A stretch of 44,020 bases of DNA from an uncultured Akkermansia sp. (GCA_947588735.1 CANQAD010000011.1:1-44020), one strand, 5' to 3'; shown: positions 24,211 to 33,272, numbered from the stretch's first letter. The notes: generated by a model from the sequence alone, not told the origin. A program made the numbers and translations.

Positions 24211-26784
24211 ATGGCAGACCGCAAGAAACCGTACCCCTTCGATAAGTTTGAGCCGACATGGCAGAAGCGCTGGGACGAGGAGAAGACTTTCCACGTGGGC
24301 AACCCGGGAGATTCGGATTTTGATGCCTCCAAACCTAAGTGCTACATTTTGGACATGTTCCCGTACCCCAGCGGAGCGGGGTTGCACGTGGGACACCCGG
24401 AGGGCTACACGGCAACGGATATCGTGAGCCGCTTTTTGCGCCGCAACGGTTACAATGTGCTGCACCCCATGGGATGGGATTCCTTCGGACTGCCTGCTGA
24501 GCAGTACGCTATCAAGACCGGGCAGCATCCTTCCATCACCACGGCGGCCAACATCGACACTTTCCGCCGTCAGCTCAAGATGCTCGGCTTTTCCTATGAC
24601 TGGGATCGTGAGATTGCCACCACCGACCCCAAGTACGTACGCTGGACGCAGTGGATTTTCCTGCGCCTCTACAATTCGTACTACGATACTGAGCTCAAAA
24701 AAGCCCGCCCCGTCTCCGAGTTGGAGGCCAAGGGATGGACACGTGAGCAGATCGACTCTGTACGCCTCGCCTACGTGGCGGAGGGCATGGTCAACTGGTC
24801 GCCGGATATGGGGACTGTGCTTGCCAACGAGGAGGCTGAGGAGTGGCGCAGTAAGGGCTTTACCATCGAGCGCCGCAAGCTGCGCCAATGGATGTTGCGC
24901 ATCACGGCATACGCTGAGCGCCTCATTGACGAGTTGGAGCCGCTCGACTGGCCGGAGAGCATCAAGCTGTTGCAGCGCAACTGGATCGGAAAATCCACCG
25001 GAGCGGAAGTTGTTTTCACTTGCGGCAAGTACAAAATCACCGTTTACACCACGCGGCCGGACACTCTTTTTGGCGCTACGTACATGGTGCTCTCCCCGGA
25101 GCATTCTCTGGTGGAGCAAATTACCAGCCCCGAGCAGCGTGATGCCGTCCACGCCTACCAGAAAATTTGTTCTGAGAAAAGCGATTTGGAACGCACCGAT
25201 CTCTCGAAGGAAAAAACGGGGGTTTTCACCGGCGCATACGCCGTGAATCCTGTGAATGGCAAGGAAATTCCCATCTGGATTGCGGACTACGTACTCACCG
25301 GCTACGGCACCGGCGCCATCATGGCAGTACCCGCGCATGATGAGCGCGACTATGAGTTTGCGACCAAGTTTGGTCTGCCTATCATTCAGGTGGTGCAGCC
25401 GGACGACCCATCCACGCCGTGGCAGGACTTCTGCGGTTACGACGGCTCCATGGTCAATTCCGAGTACCTGAATGGTCTGCCCGTGCCGGAAGCTAAAGCC
25501 ACGATGATTCAAAAGCTCGAGGAGATGGGCTGCGGGCGCGGCAAGGTGAATTACAAACTGCGCGACTGGCTCTTCAGCCGCCAGCGCTACTGGGGCGAGC
25601 CCTTCCCCATCCTTTGGGATAAAGAGACCGGTTTGCACCAGCCTCTGCCGGAAAATGAACTGCCCCTCCTGCAGCCGGGGATGGAAGATTTCAAGCCCAG
25701 TGGTGATCCGCGCGGCCCGCTCGTGAAAGCGACGCAGTGGATCCACTACTCCGACCGCTACACGCGCGAGACGAATACCATGCCCCAGTGGGCCGGTTCC
25801 TGCTGGTACTACTTGCGCTACCTTGATCCACACAATGACCGCCAGTTTGTCTCCCCAGATGTCGAAAAATACTGGATGGGCTCCACCGGCAATCCCGGCG
25901 GCGTGGATTTGTATGTGGGCGGCACGGAGCATGCAGTGCTCCACCTGCTCTATGCTCGCTTCTGGCATAAGGTCCTGTACGACTATGGACTCGTCTCCAC
26001 GAATGAACCTTTTAACAAGCTTGTTAATCAAGGGCTTATCCTGGGTGAAGACGGACAAAAGATGAGCAAGAGCCGCGGCAACGTCGTGAACCCGGATGAC
26101 ATCGTGCGCGAATACGGCGCCGATGCCATCCGTCTCTACGAAATGTTTATGGGGCCACTCAAGGAGGTGAAACCCTGGGCAACTAAGGGAGTGGAGGGCA
26201 TATCCCGCTTCCTTGCTCGCGTTTGGCGTATTGCCATGACTGAAAATCAAGAAGGAAACTGGGTCGCCTCCGGCAAAGTTGTCCCTCAGGATTTGGGTTC
26301 CTCCCCTGTACGCCGCGAATTGCATCGTACCATCAAAAAGGTAACGGAAGACATTCATGCCATGAGTTTTAACACGGCCATCTCCAAGATGATGGAGTGC
26401 ACGAATGCCATGACAACCGCAGAGAGTGTAAGTCTGACGGACTACGTGGGTTTACTGCACGTTCTCAATCCCTTCGCTCCGCATATCACCGAGGAGCTCA
26501 ATCGCCTTCTCGGTGAGCAGTTCCCGGATTTGCCCAAACAACAGCTGGCCCTGCAACCTTGGCCGAATTTTGATCCTGCTTTCCTCGTGGACCTCACCAA
26601 GGAAATCCCTGTGCAAGTAAACGGTAAGCTTCGCGACAAGCTGCAGATGCCCACGGACGCCTCTCGTGAGCAGATGGAAGGAGCTGCTCTCGCTTCCCCG
26701 CGTGTACAGGAGTTTACGGCTGGTAAATCGGTGCGTAAAGTCATAGTAGTGCCGGGACGCCTCGTCAATATCGTGGTGGCTTGA
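24211..26784 (+). CDS. leuS: Leucyl-tRNA synthetase
   Basis: Class I synthetase charging tRNA-Leu; 857 residues from ATG 24211 (E. coli 860). That start gives the normal N-terminus [23 protein letters not shown]; an in-frame upstream start at 24172 overlaps the promoter. The HIGH-type motif is [13 protein letters not shown] after [10 protein letters not shown]. The CP1 editing domain includes [15 protein letters not shown] and the conserved Asp in [12 protein letters not shown]. The catalytic loop is [14 protein letters not shown]. The anticodon-binding and C-terminal domains end with VPVQ-like [13 protein letters not shown] and [16 protein letters not shown]. The ogt gene begins 5 bases after its stop, or overlaps it if a TTG start is used. 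Confidence 0.97.
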   Translation: MADRKKPYPFDKFEPTWQKRWDEEKTFHVGNPGDSDFDASKPKCYILDMFPYPSGAGLHVGHPEGYTATDIVSRFLRRNGYNVLHPMGWDSFGLPAEQYAIKTGQHPSITTAANIDTFRRQLKMLGFSYDWDREIATTDPKYVRWTQWIFLRLYNSYYDTELKKARPVSELEAKGWTREQIDSVRLAYVAEGMVNWSPDMGTVLANEEAEEWRSKGFTIERRKLRQWMLRITAYAERLIDELEPLDWPESIKLLQRNWIGKSTGAEVVFTCGKYKITVYTTRPDTLFGATYMVLSPEHSLVEQITSPEQRDAVHAYQKICSEKSDLERTDLSKEKTGVFTGAYAVNPVNGKEIPIWIADYVLTGYGTGAIMAVPAHDERDYEFATKFGLPIIQVVQPDDPSTPWQDFCGYDGSMVNSEYLNGLPVPEAKATMIQKLEEMGCGRGKVNYKLRDWLFSRQRYWGEPFPILWDKETGLHQPLPENELPLLQPGMEDFKPSGDPRGPLVKATQWIHYSDRYTRETNTMPQWAGSCWYYLRYLDPHNDRQFVSPDVEKYWMGSTGNPGGVDLYVGGTEHAVLHLLYARFWHKVLYDYGLVSTNEPFNKLVNQGLILGEDGQKMSKSRGNVVNPDDIVREYGADAIRLYEMFMGPLKEVKPWATKGVEGISRFLARVWRIAMTENQEGNWVASGKVVPQDLGSSPVRRELHRTIKKVTEDIHAMSFNTAISKMMECTNAMTTAESVSLTDYVGLLHVLNPFAPHITEELNRLLGEQFPDLPKQQLALQPWPNFDPAFLVDLTKEIPVQVNGKLRDKLQMPTDASREQMEGAALASPRVQEFTAGKSVRKVIVVPGRLVNIVVA

Positions 26785-26789
26785 CCCTC

Positions 26790-27296
26790 ATGTTCTCTGC
26801 CACCTACCACTCCCCAGCGGGTCGCATGCTCCTTGTGGCGTCTGATACCGCATTGGTCGGGGCGTGGTTTGAAGGGCAAAAGCATTTTGGTGGCAGTGGG
26901 CTACCTGCTGCCATACGACATACGGAGACTCCCTTGCTCGCCACAGCGCGTGCATGGCTGAATGAATACTTTGCCGGGCGACGTCCGGGCGATCCCCCGA
27001 TGCTTGCCCCAACCGGCACTCCTTTTCAACTCGCTGTGTGGCAGATGCTCCGCCAAATCCCGTACGGCTCCACTATCACCTATGGGGTCCTTGCCGCCCA
27101 TCTCTCCTCAGCTGGGATTCGTACATCCCCGCGCGCTGTGGGTACTGCCATCGGTCGCAATCCCATCTCCATCTTCATCCCATGCCACCGCGTCATCGGA
27201 GCATCCGGCGCTCTCACAGGATTTGCCGCCGGCCTCTCCATAAAATCCTTTTTGCTCCAGTTGGAAGAAAATGTGTTGACATCCTCCCTTCCCTAA
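26790..27296 (+). CDS. ogt: Methylated-DNA-protein cysteine methyltransferase
   Basis: Suicide repair protein removing methyl groups from O6-methylguanine. The C-terminal DNA-binding domain has GTPFQLAVWQMLRQIPYGSTITYG and RAVGTAIGRNPISIFIPCHRVIGASG, with acceptor Cys132 in PCHRV. The N-terminal ribonuclease-H-like lobe is short, as in Ogt. ATG 26790 gives 168 residues; a TTG at 26781 overlapping the leuS stop would add three. It lies directly after leuS and is probably read through from it. Its stop codon falls within the promoter of tRNA-Pro. Confidence 0.94.
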   Translation: MFSATYHSPAGRMLLVASDTALVGAWFEGQKHFGGSGLPAAIRHTETPLLATARAWLNEYFAGRRPGDPPMLAPTGTPFQLAVWQMLRQIPYGSTITYGVLAAHLSSAGIRTSPRAVGTAIGRNPISIFIPCHRVIGASGALTGFAAGLSIKSFLLQLEENVLTSSLP

Positions 27297-27304
27297 TCTA
27301 TACT
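27276..27304 (+). promoter_or_regulatory. tRNA-Pro promoter
   Basis: TTGACA (27276-27281), 17-base spacer, TATACT (27299-27304): the best promoter match in the window. The spacer covers the ogt stop codon. It starts about 25 bases before tRNA-Pro. Confidence 0.75.
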
Positions 27305-27328
27305 GCGCGGCGGAGGTGTCCATTTTCT

Positions 27329-27402
27329 CGGGCAGTAGCGCAGTCTGGTAGCGCACTTGCATGGGGTGCAAGGGGTCGTGGGTTCGAATCCCGCTTGCCC
27401 GA
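27329..27402 (+). tRNA. tRNA-Pro (GGG)
   Basis: Full cloverleaf. The acceptor arm CGGGCAG pairs with TTGCCCG, with one G-T pair. The D arm is GCGC...GCGC. The anticodon stem CTTGC/GCAAG holds loop ATGGGGT (anticodon GGG, U33 and G37 present). The T arm is GTGGG-TTCGAAT-CCCGC. The discriminator base is A and CCA is not encoded. It reads CCC and CCU codons. Confidence 0.96.
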
Positions 27403-27412
27403 TTCTCCGGTG

Positions 27413-27440
27413 GACCGTGTGGAAAACACACGGTCTCTTT
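27413..27440 (+). terminator. Rho-independent terminator after tRNA-Pro
   Basis: Perfect 9-bp stem GACCGTGTG / CACACGGTC with a GAAAA loop, followed by TCTTTGTTTT. It lies 10 bases after the tRNA. Confidence 0.85.
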
Positions 27441-27491
27441 GTTTTATGCTGCCAGCATGGCATAGAAACAAAAAAATGCGTAAAATTTGTA

Positions 27492-27520
27492 TTGACTTGG
27501 GGCCGCTGGAAGATTAAACT
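27492..27520 (+). promoter_or_regulatory. gapA promoter
   Basis: TTGACT (27492-27497), 17 bases, TAAACT (27515-27520), with a leader of about 60 bases before the gapA ATG. The tRNA-Pro terminator isolates it from upstream transcription. Confidence 0.5.
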
Positions 27521-27586
27521 CTTGGCGCCCCGCTGGGCTGGATGGGTCAGTGGGCAACATACCAACAATCAACAGATCTTATCATT

Positions 27587-28594
27587 ATGGCCAAATACGC
27601 TATTAACGGGTTCGGACGCATTGGACGCAACGTGCTTCGTGCTATGTCCCAGTCCGAGCTTGAAAAGGTGGTTGCAATTCACGACCTTACTCCCATTGAA
27701 ACAACGGCGCACCTGCTCAAGTATGACTCCACGCAAGGCAAGTTCAAAGGCACGGTGGAAATCAAGGGAGAGGATACCTTGGTGGTAAACGGGCACGACA
27801 TCAAGATTTTGGGCGGCATGCTGGGGCCCGATCAGCTGCCGTGGAAGGAGCTGGGTGTGGATGTGGTGCTGGAGTCCACTGGGCTCTTCACTGATCGCGC
27901 TAAAGCCGAGGGGCACTTGAAGGCCGGCGCCAAGAAGGTTCTTATCTCCGCCCCCGCCAAGAACCCGGATCTCACTTTCTGCATCGGCATCAATGATCAG
28001 GAGTACGATCCGGCCAAGCATCACATCGTGTCGAATGCCTCCTGCACAACAAACTGCCTTTCCCCGATGGTCAAGGTGCTCAATGATACCTTCGGAATTG
28101 AGAAGGGTATGATGAGCACCATCCACTCCTACACCAACGACCAGCGCATTCTGGATCTTCCGCACAAGGATCCGCGCCGCATGCGGTCCGCCGCCATCAA
28201 CATCATCCCCACCACCACTGGTGCTGCTAAAGCCATTGGCGAGGTGATCCCCGTGCTGAAGGGCATGCTCAACGGCGCGTCCTTCCGCGTGCCCACCCCA
28301 ACGGGCTCTCTCACTGACTTTGTGGCCATCCTGAAGAAAGATGTGACGGTGGATGAAGTCAACGCCGCTATGAAAGCAGCGGCAGAGGGACCGCTCAAGG
28401 GCATCCTTGAGTACTCGGAGGAGGCTCTCGTCCTTCAGGACATTGTTTCCAACCCGCACTCCTGCATCTTTGACGCTGGCTTCACCTACGTGGTGGGCGG
28501 CAACATGGTGAAGGTATGCGGCTGGTACGACAACGAGTGGGGTTACTCCAACCGTGCCGCCGAAGCGATGAAAAAGCTGGGCGACTCCATTTAA
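27587..28594 (+). CDS. gapA: Glyceraldehyde-3-phosphate dehydrogenase, type I
   Basis: Glycolytic enzyme converting glyceraldehyde 3-phosphate to 1,3-bisphosphoglycerate; 335 residues from ATG 27587, typical for the family. The Rossmann start is [16 protein letters not shown], with Asp33 (IHDL) after the second strand, favouring NAD over NADP. The active site is SNASCTTNC with Cys153. [16 protein letters not shown] closes the protein. An upstream in-frame start at 27542 would add 15 unlikely residues. It is monocistronic, with its own promoter and a terminator at 28620. Confidence 0.97.
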   Translation: MAKYAINGFGRIGRNVLRAMSQSELEKVVAIHDLTPIETTAHLLKYDSTQGKFKGTVEIKGEDTLVVNGHDIKILGGMLGPDQLPWKELGVDVVLESTGLFTDRAKAEGHLKAGAKKVLISAPAKNPDLTFCIGINDQEYDPAKHHIVSNASCTTNCLSPMVKVLNDTFGIEKGMMSTIHSYTNDQRILDLPHKDPRRMRSAAINIIPTTTGAAKAIGEVIPVLKGMLNGASFRVPTPTGSLTDFVAILKKDVTVDEVNAAMKAAAEGPLKGILEYSEEALVLQDIVSNPHSCIFDAGFTYVVGGNMVKVCGWYDNEWGYSNRAAEAMKKLGDSI

Positions 28595-28619
28595 TTTTCC
28601 AAGCATTTCATATTTTTCA

Positions 28620-28656
28620 AGCGGGGGATTCATTCCGGAATCCTCCGCTTTTTTTC
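28620..28656 (+). terminator. Rho-independent terminator after gapA
   Basis: Stem AGCGGGGGATTC / GGAATCCTCCGCT with one G-T pair and a short loop, followed by TTTTTTTC. It starts 25 bases after the gapA stop. Confidence 0.88.
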
Positions 28657-28666
28657 TACCGCAAAG

Positions 28667-29445
28667 CACACGTGTCCCAATAAAATATTCTCCGGGCTCA
28701 TTCAACCCATTTCCCATGCGTTTTCCATGGACGAAAGAAGTAAGTCGGCAAGACGGCAAACCATGGACGATTTTTCAGCAAAGCAGTGAAAGCCCCGAGA
28801 GCTCGGAAGATCGATGAGCCAGCCCGCGGGGCTGCCACGCAGGGGCAAAAACTCGTGGGGCGAGTTTGAGGCAAGAGTCGTGGGGCAACTCCGAAGCAAT
28901 AGGCAAAGGGGCGTCTACGAGTCAAGGCAGTCAACCCGGCATACAGGGCAACCACATTAGGAAATGCGGTTGCTATTGACGATTGACGAGTTACGAATTA
29001 CGATTTATTGATCATGTGCGCGTTGCGCAGTTTTTTTTAAATCATGAACGTAGGCAGGAGAGTTCTTGAGAGCCATCATCACGATGACCGCTTGTTGTCA
29101 TTTTTTTGATGCGTATCAACGATAGTATCAGCCAACAAGGCCATTCTCTCCGTTGATGAACTTCTTTCAAATGCGTTTGCCCTGACCCGGCATAGCGCAA
29201 CACCGGATACTTTCCTCCTATCAACGCATCTCGATTTCGAAAATGCCGCTTCACTTTTTAACCAGTCCTGCGCGCGTTTCCGCCCTCCCCCGTCGCTACC
29301 GCTCCGCATTTCCCGAGCCTCCGGCTCGCTAGCTTTTCAAATCGTCAATCGTCATTCGTAAATAACCAATGGCTTATGCTGCATAATGTGCCGTTAACGA
29401 CCTGTCGGGGGTGCTTTTTCTTGGGACACGTGTGGGACAAATGTG
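28667..29445 (-). mobile_element. Composite repeat, locus IV, with 9-bp target duplication
   Basis: This 779-bp non-coding element lies between gapA and the glycosyltransferase. The 9-bp sequence ACCGCAAAG stands immediately on both sides (28658-28666 and 29446-29454). The ends are imperfect inverted repeats of the form CACA-NN-TGTCCCA. A longer perfect 14-bp pair CACACGTGTCCCAA / TTGGGACACGTGTG lies at 28667-28680 and 29421-29434. Inside are two hairpin units (28849-28867 and 28875-28891), the inner element (28945-29183) and three heptamer iterons (29339-29359, reversed). Orientation is opposite to loci I to III. No transposase is encoded, so it must be moved in trans if at all. Confidence 0.82.
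28945..29183 (+). mobile_element. Inner inverted-repeat element, copy C
   Basis: Ends AGGGCAACCACATT and AATGCGTTTGCCCT. Iterons lie at 28979-29006. The flanks are ACCCGGCATA on both sides, one base out from each end, again a 10-bp duplication. The outer repeat around it is reversed relative to loci I and III while this element is not. Confidence 0.85.
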
Positions 29446-29464
29446 ACCGCAAAGTGTTATAAGC

Positions 29465-29493
29465 TTGACCACTCAAGGCGCAAACCGTATATT
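29465..29493 (+). promoter_or_regulatory. Promoter of the family 25 glycosyltransferase gene
   Basis: TTGACC (29465-29470), 17 bases, TATATT (29488-29493), then 11 bases to the ATG at 29505. No ribosome-binding site fits in the expected leader. Confidence 0.65.
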
Positions 29494-29504
29494 CTCTACG
29501 CGCT

Positions 29505-30311
29505 ATGTCAACTCCTTCCATCAACTATTACGTGATCAACCTGACGTCTCAAGATGAACGTCGTGCTTTCATGCAAAGGCAGGCTCTTTCTTTGGGAATC
29601 AATTTTTCCTTTATAGAAGCGATTCCCGGCGCTTCGCTAACGAAAGAGCAGTTGAAATCATATGATGCAACGACGCGCCATCGCTGCATGGCGCGCGAGC
29701 TTACGCGCAATGAGATTGCATGTGTGCTGAGCCACCGTAAAGCGTTACAAACATTTTTGGAAAGTGGTTCAGAGTTTGGCGTTATCCTGGAAGATGATGC
29801 CGAATTGCGCCCGCACTTTGTGACAGCTGTTCACGAAGCTACAGAACACTGGCACGGCTGGGAAGTTGCAAAACTTTACACGAATGAAGGCGCTTTGTAT
29901 CCGCTCATGAGACCGGAGGATGCCGCCGCTGCGTACTCTGCCGCCGGGGTACAGGCTGTGCTGCCCCGGAAAATCATGTGGAATGCCATGGGATTTCTCT
30001 ACTCTCGCAGCGGTGCTCAAAAGGTTGTGGAAGGCTTGCAGCGCTTCTGGCGACCGGCAGATCCTCAGATCGGTCTCATTTTACTCACGCAGCACATCCC
30101 AACGCTGGGTTTTTCACCAAGTCCCATTGTACTGTCGAAATTGAATGAGGTAAGCACGATCGATCACCAAGGTACTGAAACTGAACGTTGGAAAAGCATC
30201 CCCAAGCGCTCCGTCTTGCAATACCTCCGCTATCGTCTTCATGTGCTGCACATCGCCTTTGCCAAATCACGCATGCGCAAACTTATGAGAAAACGCCTCT
30301 CACGCTGCTAA
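29505..30311 (+). CDS. Glycosyltransferase family 25 (LPS-type)
   Basis: A 268-residue cytoplasmic or membrane-associated sugar transferase. Start INYYVINLTSQDERRAFMQRQALSLGINFSFIEAI is the family 25 opening, and NEIACVLSHRKAL and FGVILEDDAEL (acidic motif at 96-98, likely metal/UDP-sugar binding) are its core motifs. NAMGFLYSRSGAQKVV matches the conserved region for acceptor-side contact. The basic C-terminus (SRMRKLMRKRLSR) may touch the membrane. Family members add galactose or glucose to lipooligosaccharide. It is a lone gene, convergent with mutS with 5 bases between stops. Confidence 0.88.
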   Translation: MSTPSINYYVINLTSQDERRAFMQRQALSLGINFSFIEAIPGASLTKEQLKSYDATTRHRCMARELTRNEIACVLSHRKALQTFLESGSEFGVILEDDAELRPHFVTAVHEATEHWHGWEVAKLYTNEGALYPLMRPEDAAAAYSAAGVQAVLPRKIMWNAMGFLYSRSGAQKVVEGLQRFWRPADPQIGLILLTQHIPTLGFSPSPIVLSKLNEVSTIDHQGTETERWKSIPKRSVLQYLRYRLHVLHIAFAKSRMRKLMRKRLSRC

Positions 30312-30316
30312 GCGCC

Positions 30317-32842
30317 TTATATACCCGGGTCGAGTTGATCAAAAAGGTCCAGTTGAGCCATGTCGGCCGGCGGAGCAGACTCAGGGAAGTCAGCAGAGGG
30401 CTTTTGGGCGCGTTTCCCGGATTTTGATTTTTCTGGAGAGGGCTTACGCATTGAGGCACTCATTTCCAGATGAGTGAGGATGCGCTTGGCACGCTCAATA
30501 ATTGAGGCTGGAAGCCCTGCAAGCCTCGCAACTTGGATGCCGTAGGATTTATCAGCTGGCCCCGGCAGCACCTTGCGTAAGAAGATAATCTCATCGTGCC
30601 ACTCACGCACCTCTACATGCCAATTGGCAATGGCTGGGTGAGTGGCTTGCAGATCCACCATCTCGTGATAATGTGTAGCAAAGAGCGTACGCGCACCAAT
30701 AACATCGTGCAGGTGCTCAGCCACGGCCCAAGCGATGGAAAGTCCATCGTAGGTGGCCGTACCGCGACCGATTTCATCAAGAATAACCAGAGAGCGCTCA
30801 TCGGCGTTGTTCAGGATAAGCGCGGTCTCACTCATTTCTACCATGAAAGTCGATTGACCACCGGCAATGTCATCACTTGCGCCCACGCGGCAAAAAATAC
30901 GATCCACGAGACCAATGTGAGCCTCGCGTGCCGGCACATACGACCCCATCTGCGCCATGAGCGTGATGAGCGCTACCTGGCGTATGTAGGTCGATTTGCC
31001 AGCCATATTCGGCCCGGTCAGAATAATGAGGCGGTTCGTCTCCTCCGCCATCTCAGTGTCGTTTGGGACAAAGGAAGCATCTTGCTGCACACGTTCGATG
31101 ACTGGGTGGCGACCGTCCACAATGTGCAATTTACGGCTGTTGTCAAGGACCGGTCGGCAATAATCATGCAAGCGCGCAGTTTCAGCAAAGCTGAGCAGCA
31201 CGTCCAGCTCAGCCAGCGCAGCGGCGCTTTTTTGTATTCCTGTCAGATGTCCTCCTACCGCCTCGCGCAACCCGCAAAATACCTCGTACTCCAGCTGTCG
31301 CGCACGCTCATCGGCTCCCAAGATGGTACTCTCCATCTTCTTGAGATCTTCGGTAATAAAGCGTTCGGCATTGGCGAGGGTTTGTTTGCGGCGATAGTGT
31401 TCAGGAACTTTCGAGAGGTTGGCCTTCGTCACTTCAATATAGTAGCCGAACACGCTGTTGTAGCGTATTTTCAGGGAATCAATGCCGGTAGTCTTGCGCT
31501 CCCTGGCCTCCATCTCTGCGAGCCATACTTTGCCATCACGAGAGGCGTGGCGCAACTCATCAAGCCGCTCATCATAACCATCCCGTATCATACCGCCATC
31601 TTTGATAGTCGTGGGCGGGTCATCTACTAATGCTCGGAAAAGCAGCTGCGTAAGCTCTGAAAAGTCGCCAATATCTGAGCGCAGCGCTGCCAGATCAGCC
31701 TGCTTTTCACCAAGCGGCGTCAAGTCCTGCAGCACATCGGGCAACATATTGAGAGAGAGCTGCAAGCCCAGCAGGTCCCGCGCATTCCCAGCCCCTTGTG
31801 AGAGCCTGGAAGAGAGGCGTTCCAAGTCACGCACTTTCTTGAGAGAATCACGCAGTTTACTCATCAAAAAAGGCTCTGCCAGGAAAGCAGCGATGATATC
31901 CTGTCGGCGCGTAAGCTCTTCCAAGTCACAGATGGGATGCAGCAGCCACTCACGCAACAAACGGGCTCCCATGGGGGTACCCGTGTTGTTCAGCACGCCC
32001 AGCAAAGTGTTCTTCGCCCCGCCGCGCGCCTCTACCAAATCCAAATTGCGTCGGCTTGCAGCATCAATCAGCACAACACGTGCCGTAGGACGGAGGCTGA
32101 GTCGCAACAGGTGATCTGTGCTGCGCCGCAACTGATTTTGCAGGTAGTGCAAAATGGCTGCGGCTGCACCCAACGCTGCGCTCAGCTGCGCGCATCCAAA
32201 TCCCTCCAGCGAATGCACATGAAAATGCGCTTCCAGCGAGCTGCGCGCAAGCGTAGGCAGAAAAGTGTAGCCATCGTATTTGAGCGTAACAGGCAGAGTA
32301 CTGAAAAGATCCGCCTGCTCGTCGCTCACCAACAGCTCACGCGGACGCAGCAGCGCCACCTCTTCCGCCAGATCGGCAAACGTGGCATAGTCCGCTACCG
32401 TGAACTCGCCTGTACTGTGGTCAGCGCATGCCAAGCCCCAGCTCTTTTTATCGTGGTAACAAGCCACAATGTAATTATGTTCATCTGCGGCAAGCAAGTT
32501 CATATCCGCCAAGGTACCGGCAGAAATGAGGTGCGTAATTTCGCGCTCTACCAACTTCCCCGGCACAGGAACGGTCATCTGCTCCGCGATGGCCACGCGC
32601 TTGCCAAGCTTTACAATTTTGCTGATATAGCTTTCTGCCGCGTGGTACGGCACGCCGCACATCGGGATGCTTTGCCGTTTCGTGAGGGTGAGTCCCAGCG
32701 CCTGAGAACATGCCACGGCATCTTCAAAAAACATCTCATAAAAATCCCCCAATCGAAAAAACAGCCATACATCATCCGGCAGCGTCTGCTTCATGCGCAG
32801 ATACTGATCCATCATCGGGCTTATGGAGCTGCTTTCAGCCAT
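30317..32842 (-). CDS. mutS: DNA mismatch repair protein MutS
   Basis: Mismatch-recognition ATPase, 842 residues from ATG 32842. The open frame continues upstream to 32911, but the family start is SPMMDQYLRMKQTLPDDVWLFFRLGDFYEMFFEDA. That segment contains the Phe-x-Glu mismatch wedge (FYEMF). Walker A is GPNMAGKST, the signature DDIAGGQSTFMVEM and Walker B LVILDEIGRGT, followed by the THYHEM H-loop. A beta-clamp-binding motif QLDLF lies near the C-terminus (AQLDLFDQL), after a Lys/Ser-rich linker. No mutL is in the window. The promoter is about 16 bases upstream. Confidence 0.97.
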   Translation of the reverse strand: MAESSSISPMMDQYLRMKQTLPDDVWLFFRLGDFYEMFFEDAVACSQALGLTLTKRQSIPMCGVPYHAAESYISKIVKLGKRVAIAEQMTVPVPGKLVEREITHLISAGTLADMNLLAADEHNYIVACYHDKKSWGLACADHSTGEFTVADYATFADLAEEVALLRPRELLVSDEQADLFSTLPVTLKYDGYTFLPTLARSSLEAHFHVHSLEGFGCAQLSAALGAAAAILHYLQNQLRRSTDHLLRLSLRPTARVVLIDAASRRNLDLVEARGGAKNTLLGVLNNTGTPMGARLLREWLLHPICDLEELTRRQDIIAAFLAEPFLMSKLRDSLKKVRDLERLSSRLSQGAGNARDLLGLQLSLNMLPDVLQDLTPLGEKQADLAALRSDIGDFSELTQLLFRALVDDPPTTIKDGGMIRDGYDERLDELRHASRDGKVWLAEMEARERKTTGIDSLKIRYNSVFGYYIEVTKANLSKVPEHYRRKQTLANAERFITEDLKKMESTILGADERARQLEYEVFCGLREAVGGHLTGIQKSAAALAELDVLLSFAETARLHDYCRPVLDNSRKLHIVDGRHPVIERVQQDASFVPNDTEMAEETNRLIILTGPNMAGKSTYIRQVALITLMAQMGSYVPAREAHIGLVDRIFCRVGASDDIAGGQSTFMVEMSETALILNNADERSLVILDEIGRGTATYDGLSIAWAVAEHLHDVIGARTLFATHYHEMVDLQATHPAIANWHVEVREWHDEIIFLRKVLPGPADKSYGIQVARLAGLPASIIERAKRILTHLEMSASMRKPSPEKSKSGKRAQKPSADFPESAPPADMAQLDLFDQLDPGI

Positions 32843-32857
32843 GCGGCGACGCCTTCC

Positions 32858-32886
32858 AGTATATACCGTATCTGGTAAAAACTCAA
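32858..32886 (-). promoter_or_regulatory. mutS promoter
   Basis: On the minus strand TTGAGT (32886-32881), 17 bases, TATACT (32863-32858), then 15 bases to the mutS ATG at 32842. It ends 12 bases from inner element copy D. Confidence 0.6.
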
Positions 32887-32898
32887 GCGTGATGTGGC

Positions 32899-33136
32899 AG
32901 GGCAAACGCATTGGGAAATGCGGTTGCTATTTACGATTGACGATGCACGATTTTCGATTTATTGATCATGTGCGCGTTGCGCAGGTTTTTTCGAATCATG
33001 GACGTAGGCAGGAGAGTTCTTGAGAGCCATCATCATGATGACTGCTTGTTGTCATTGTTCGATGCGTATCAACGATAATGTCAACTAACAAGGCCATTTT
33101 CTCCGTTGATGAACTTCTTTCAAATGCGTTTGCCCT
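32899..33136 (+). mobile_element. Inner inverted-repeat element, copy D (solo)
   Basis: Between divergent mutS and lepB and not inside an outer repeat. Ends AGGGCAAACGCATT and AATGCGTTTGCCCT: both ends carry the same change relative to copy A, so the pairing is kept. Iterons at 32933-32960 are more diverged (ACGATTG, ACGATGC, ACGATTT, TCGATTT). No direct repeat flanks it. The 136 bases from here to lepB hold a possible TAGAAT -10 box at 33255-33260 and nothing else recognised. Confidence 0.85.
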
Positions 33137-33272
33137 GCAAATTCTCCTTCTCCGTTTTTGGCTTCCCTTCGGTGACTTTATTTTGAGTCATTGCGGAGGC
33201 ATGCGTTGCCATGTGCAGACATTTTTTTAGCTTTTCGTAAAGGAAAGCAGCGTGTAGAATAGCGGCGGAATC

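Noticed and set aside
24178..26358. A 726-codon open frame antisense to leuS
   Set aside because: The plus-strand frame is a complete leucyl-tRNA synthetase with all motifs. The antisense frame is a by-product of codon bias and shows no family pattern.
27569..28759. A 396-codon open frame antisense to gapA
   Set aside because: gapA is certain on the plus strand, and the antisense frame runs across its terminator and into repeat DNA.
31937..32878. Long plus-strand frames inside mutS (also 30596-31630)
   Set aside because: Shadows of mutS, whose protein is complete and well matched.
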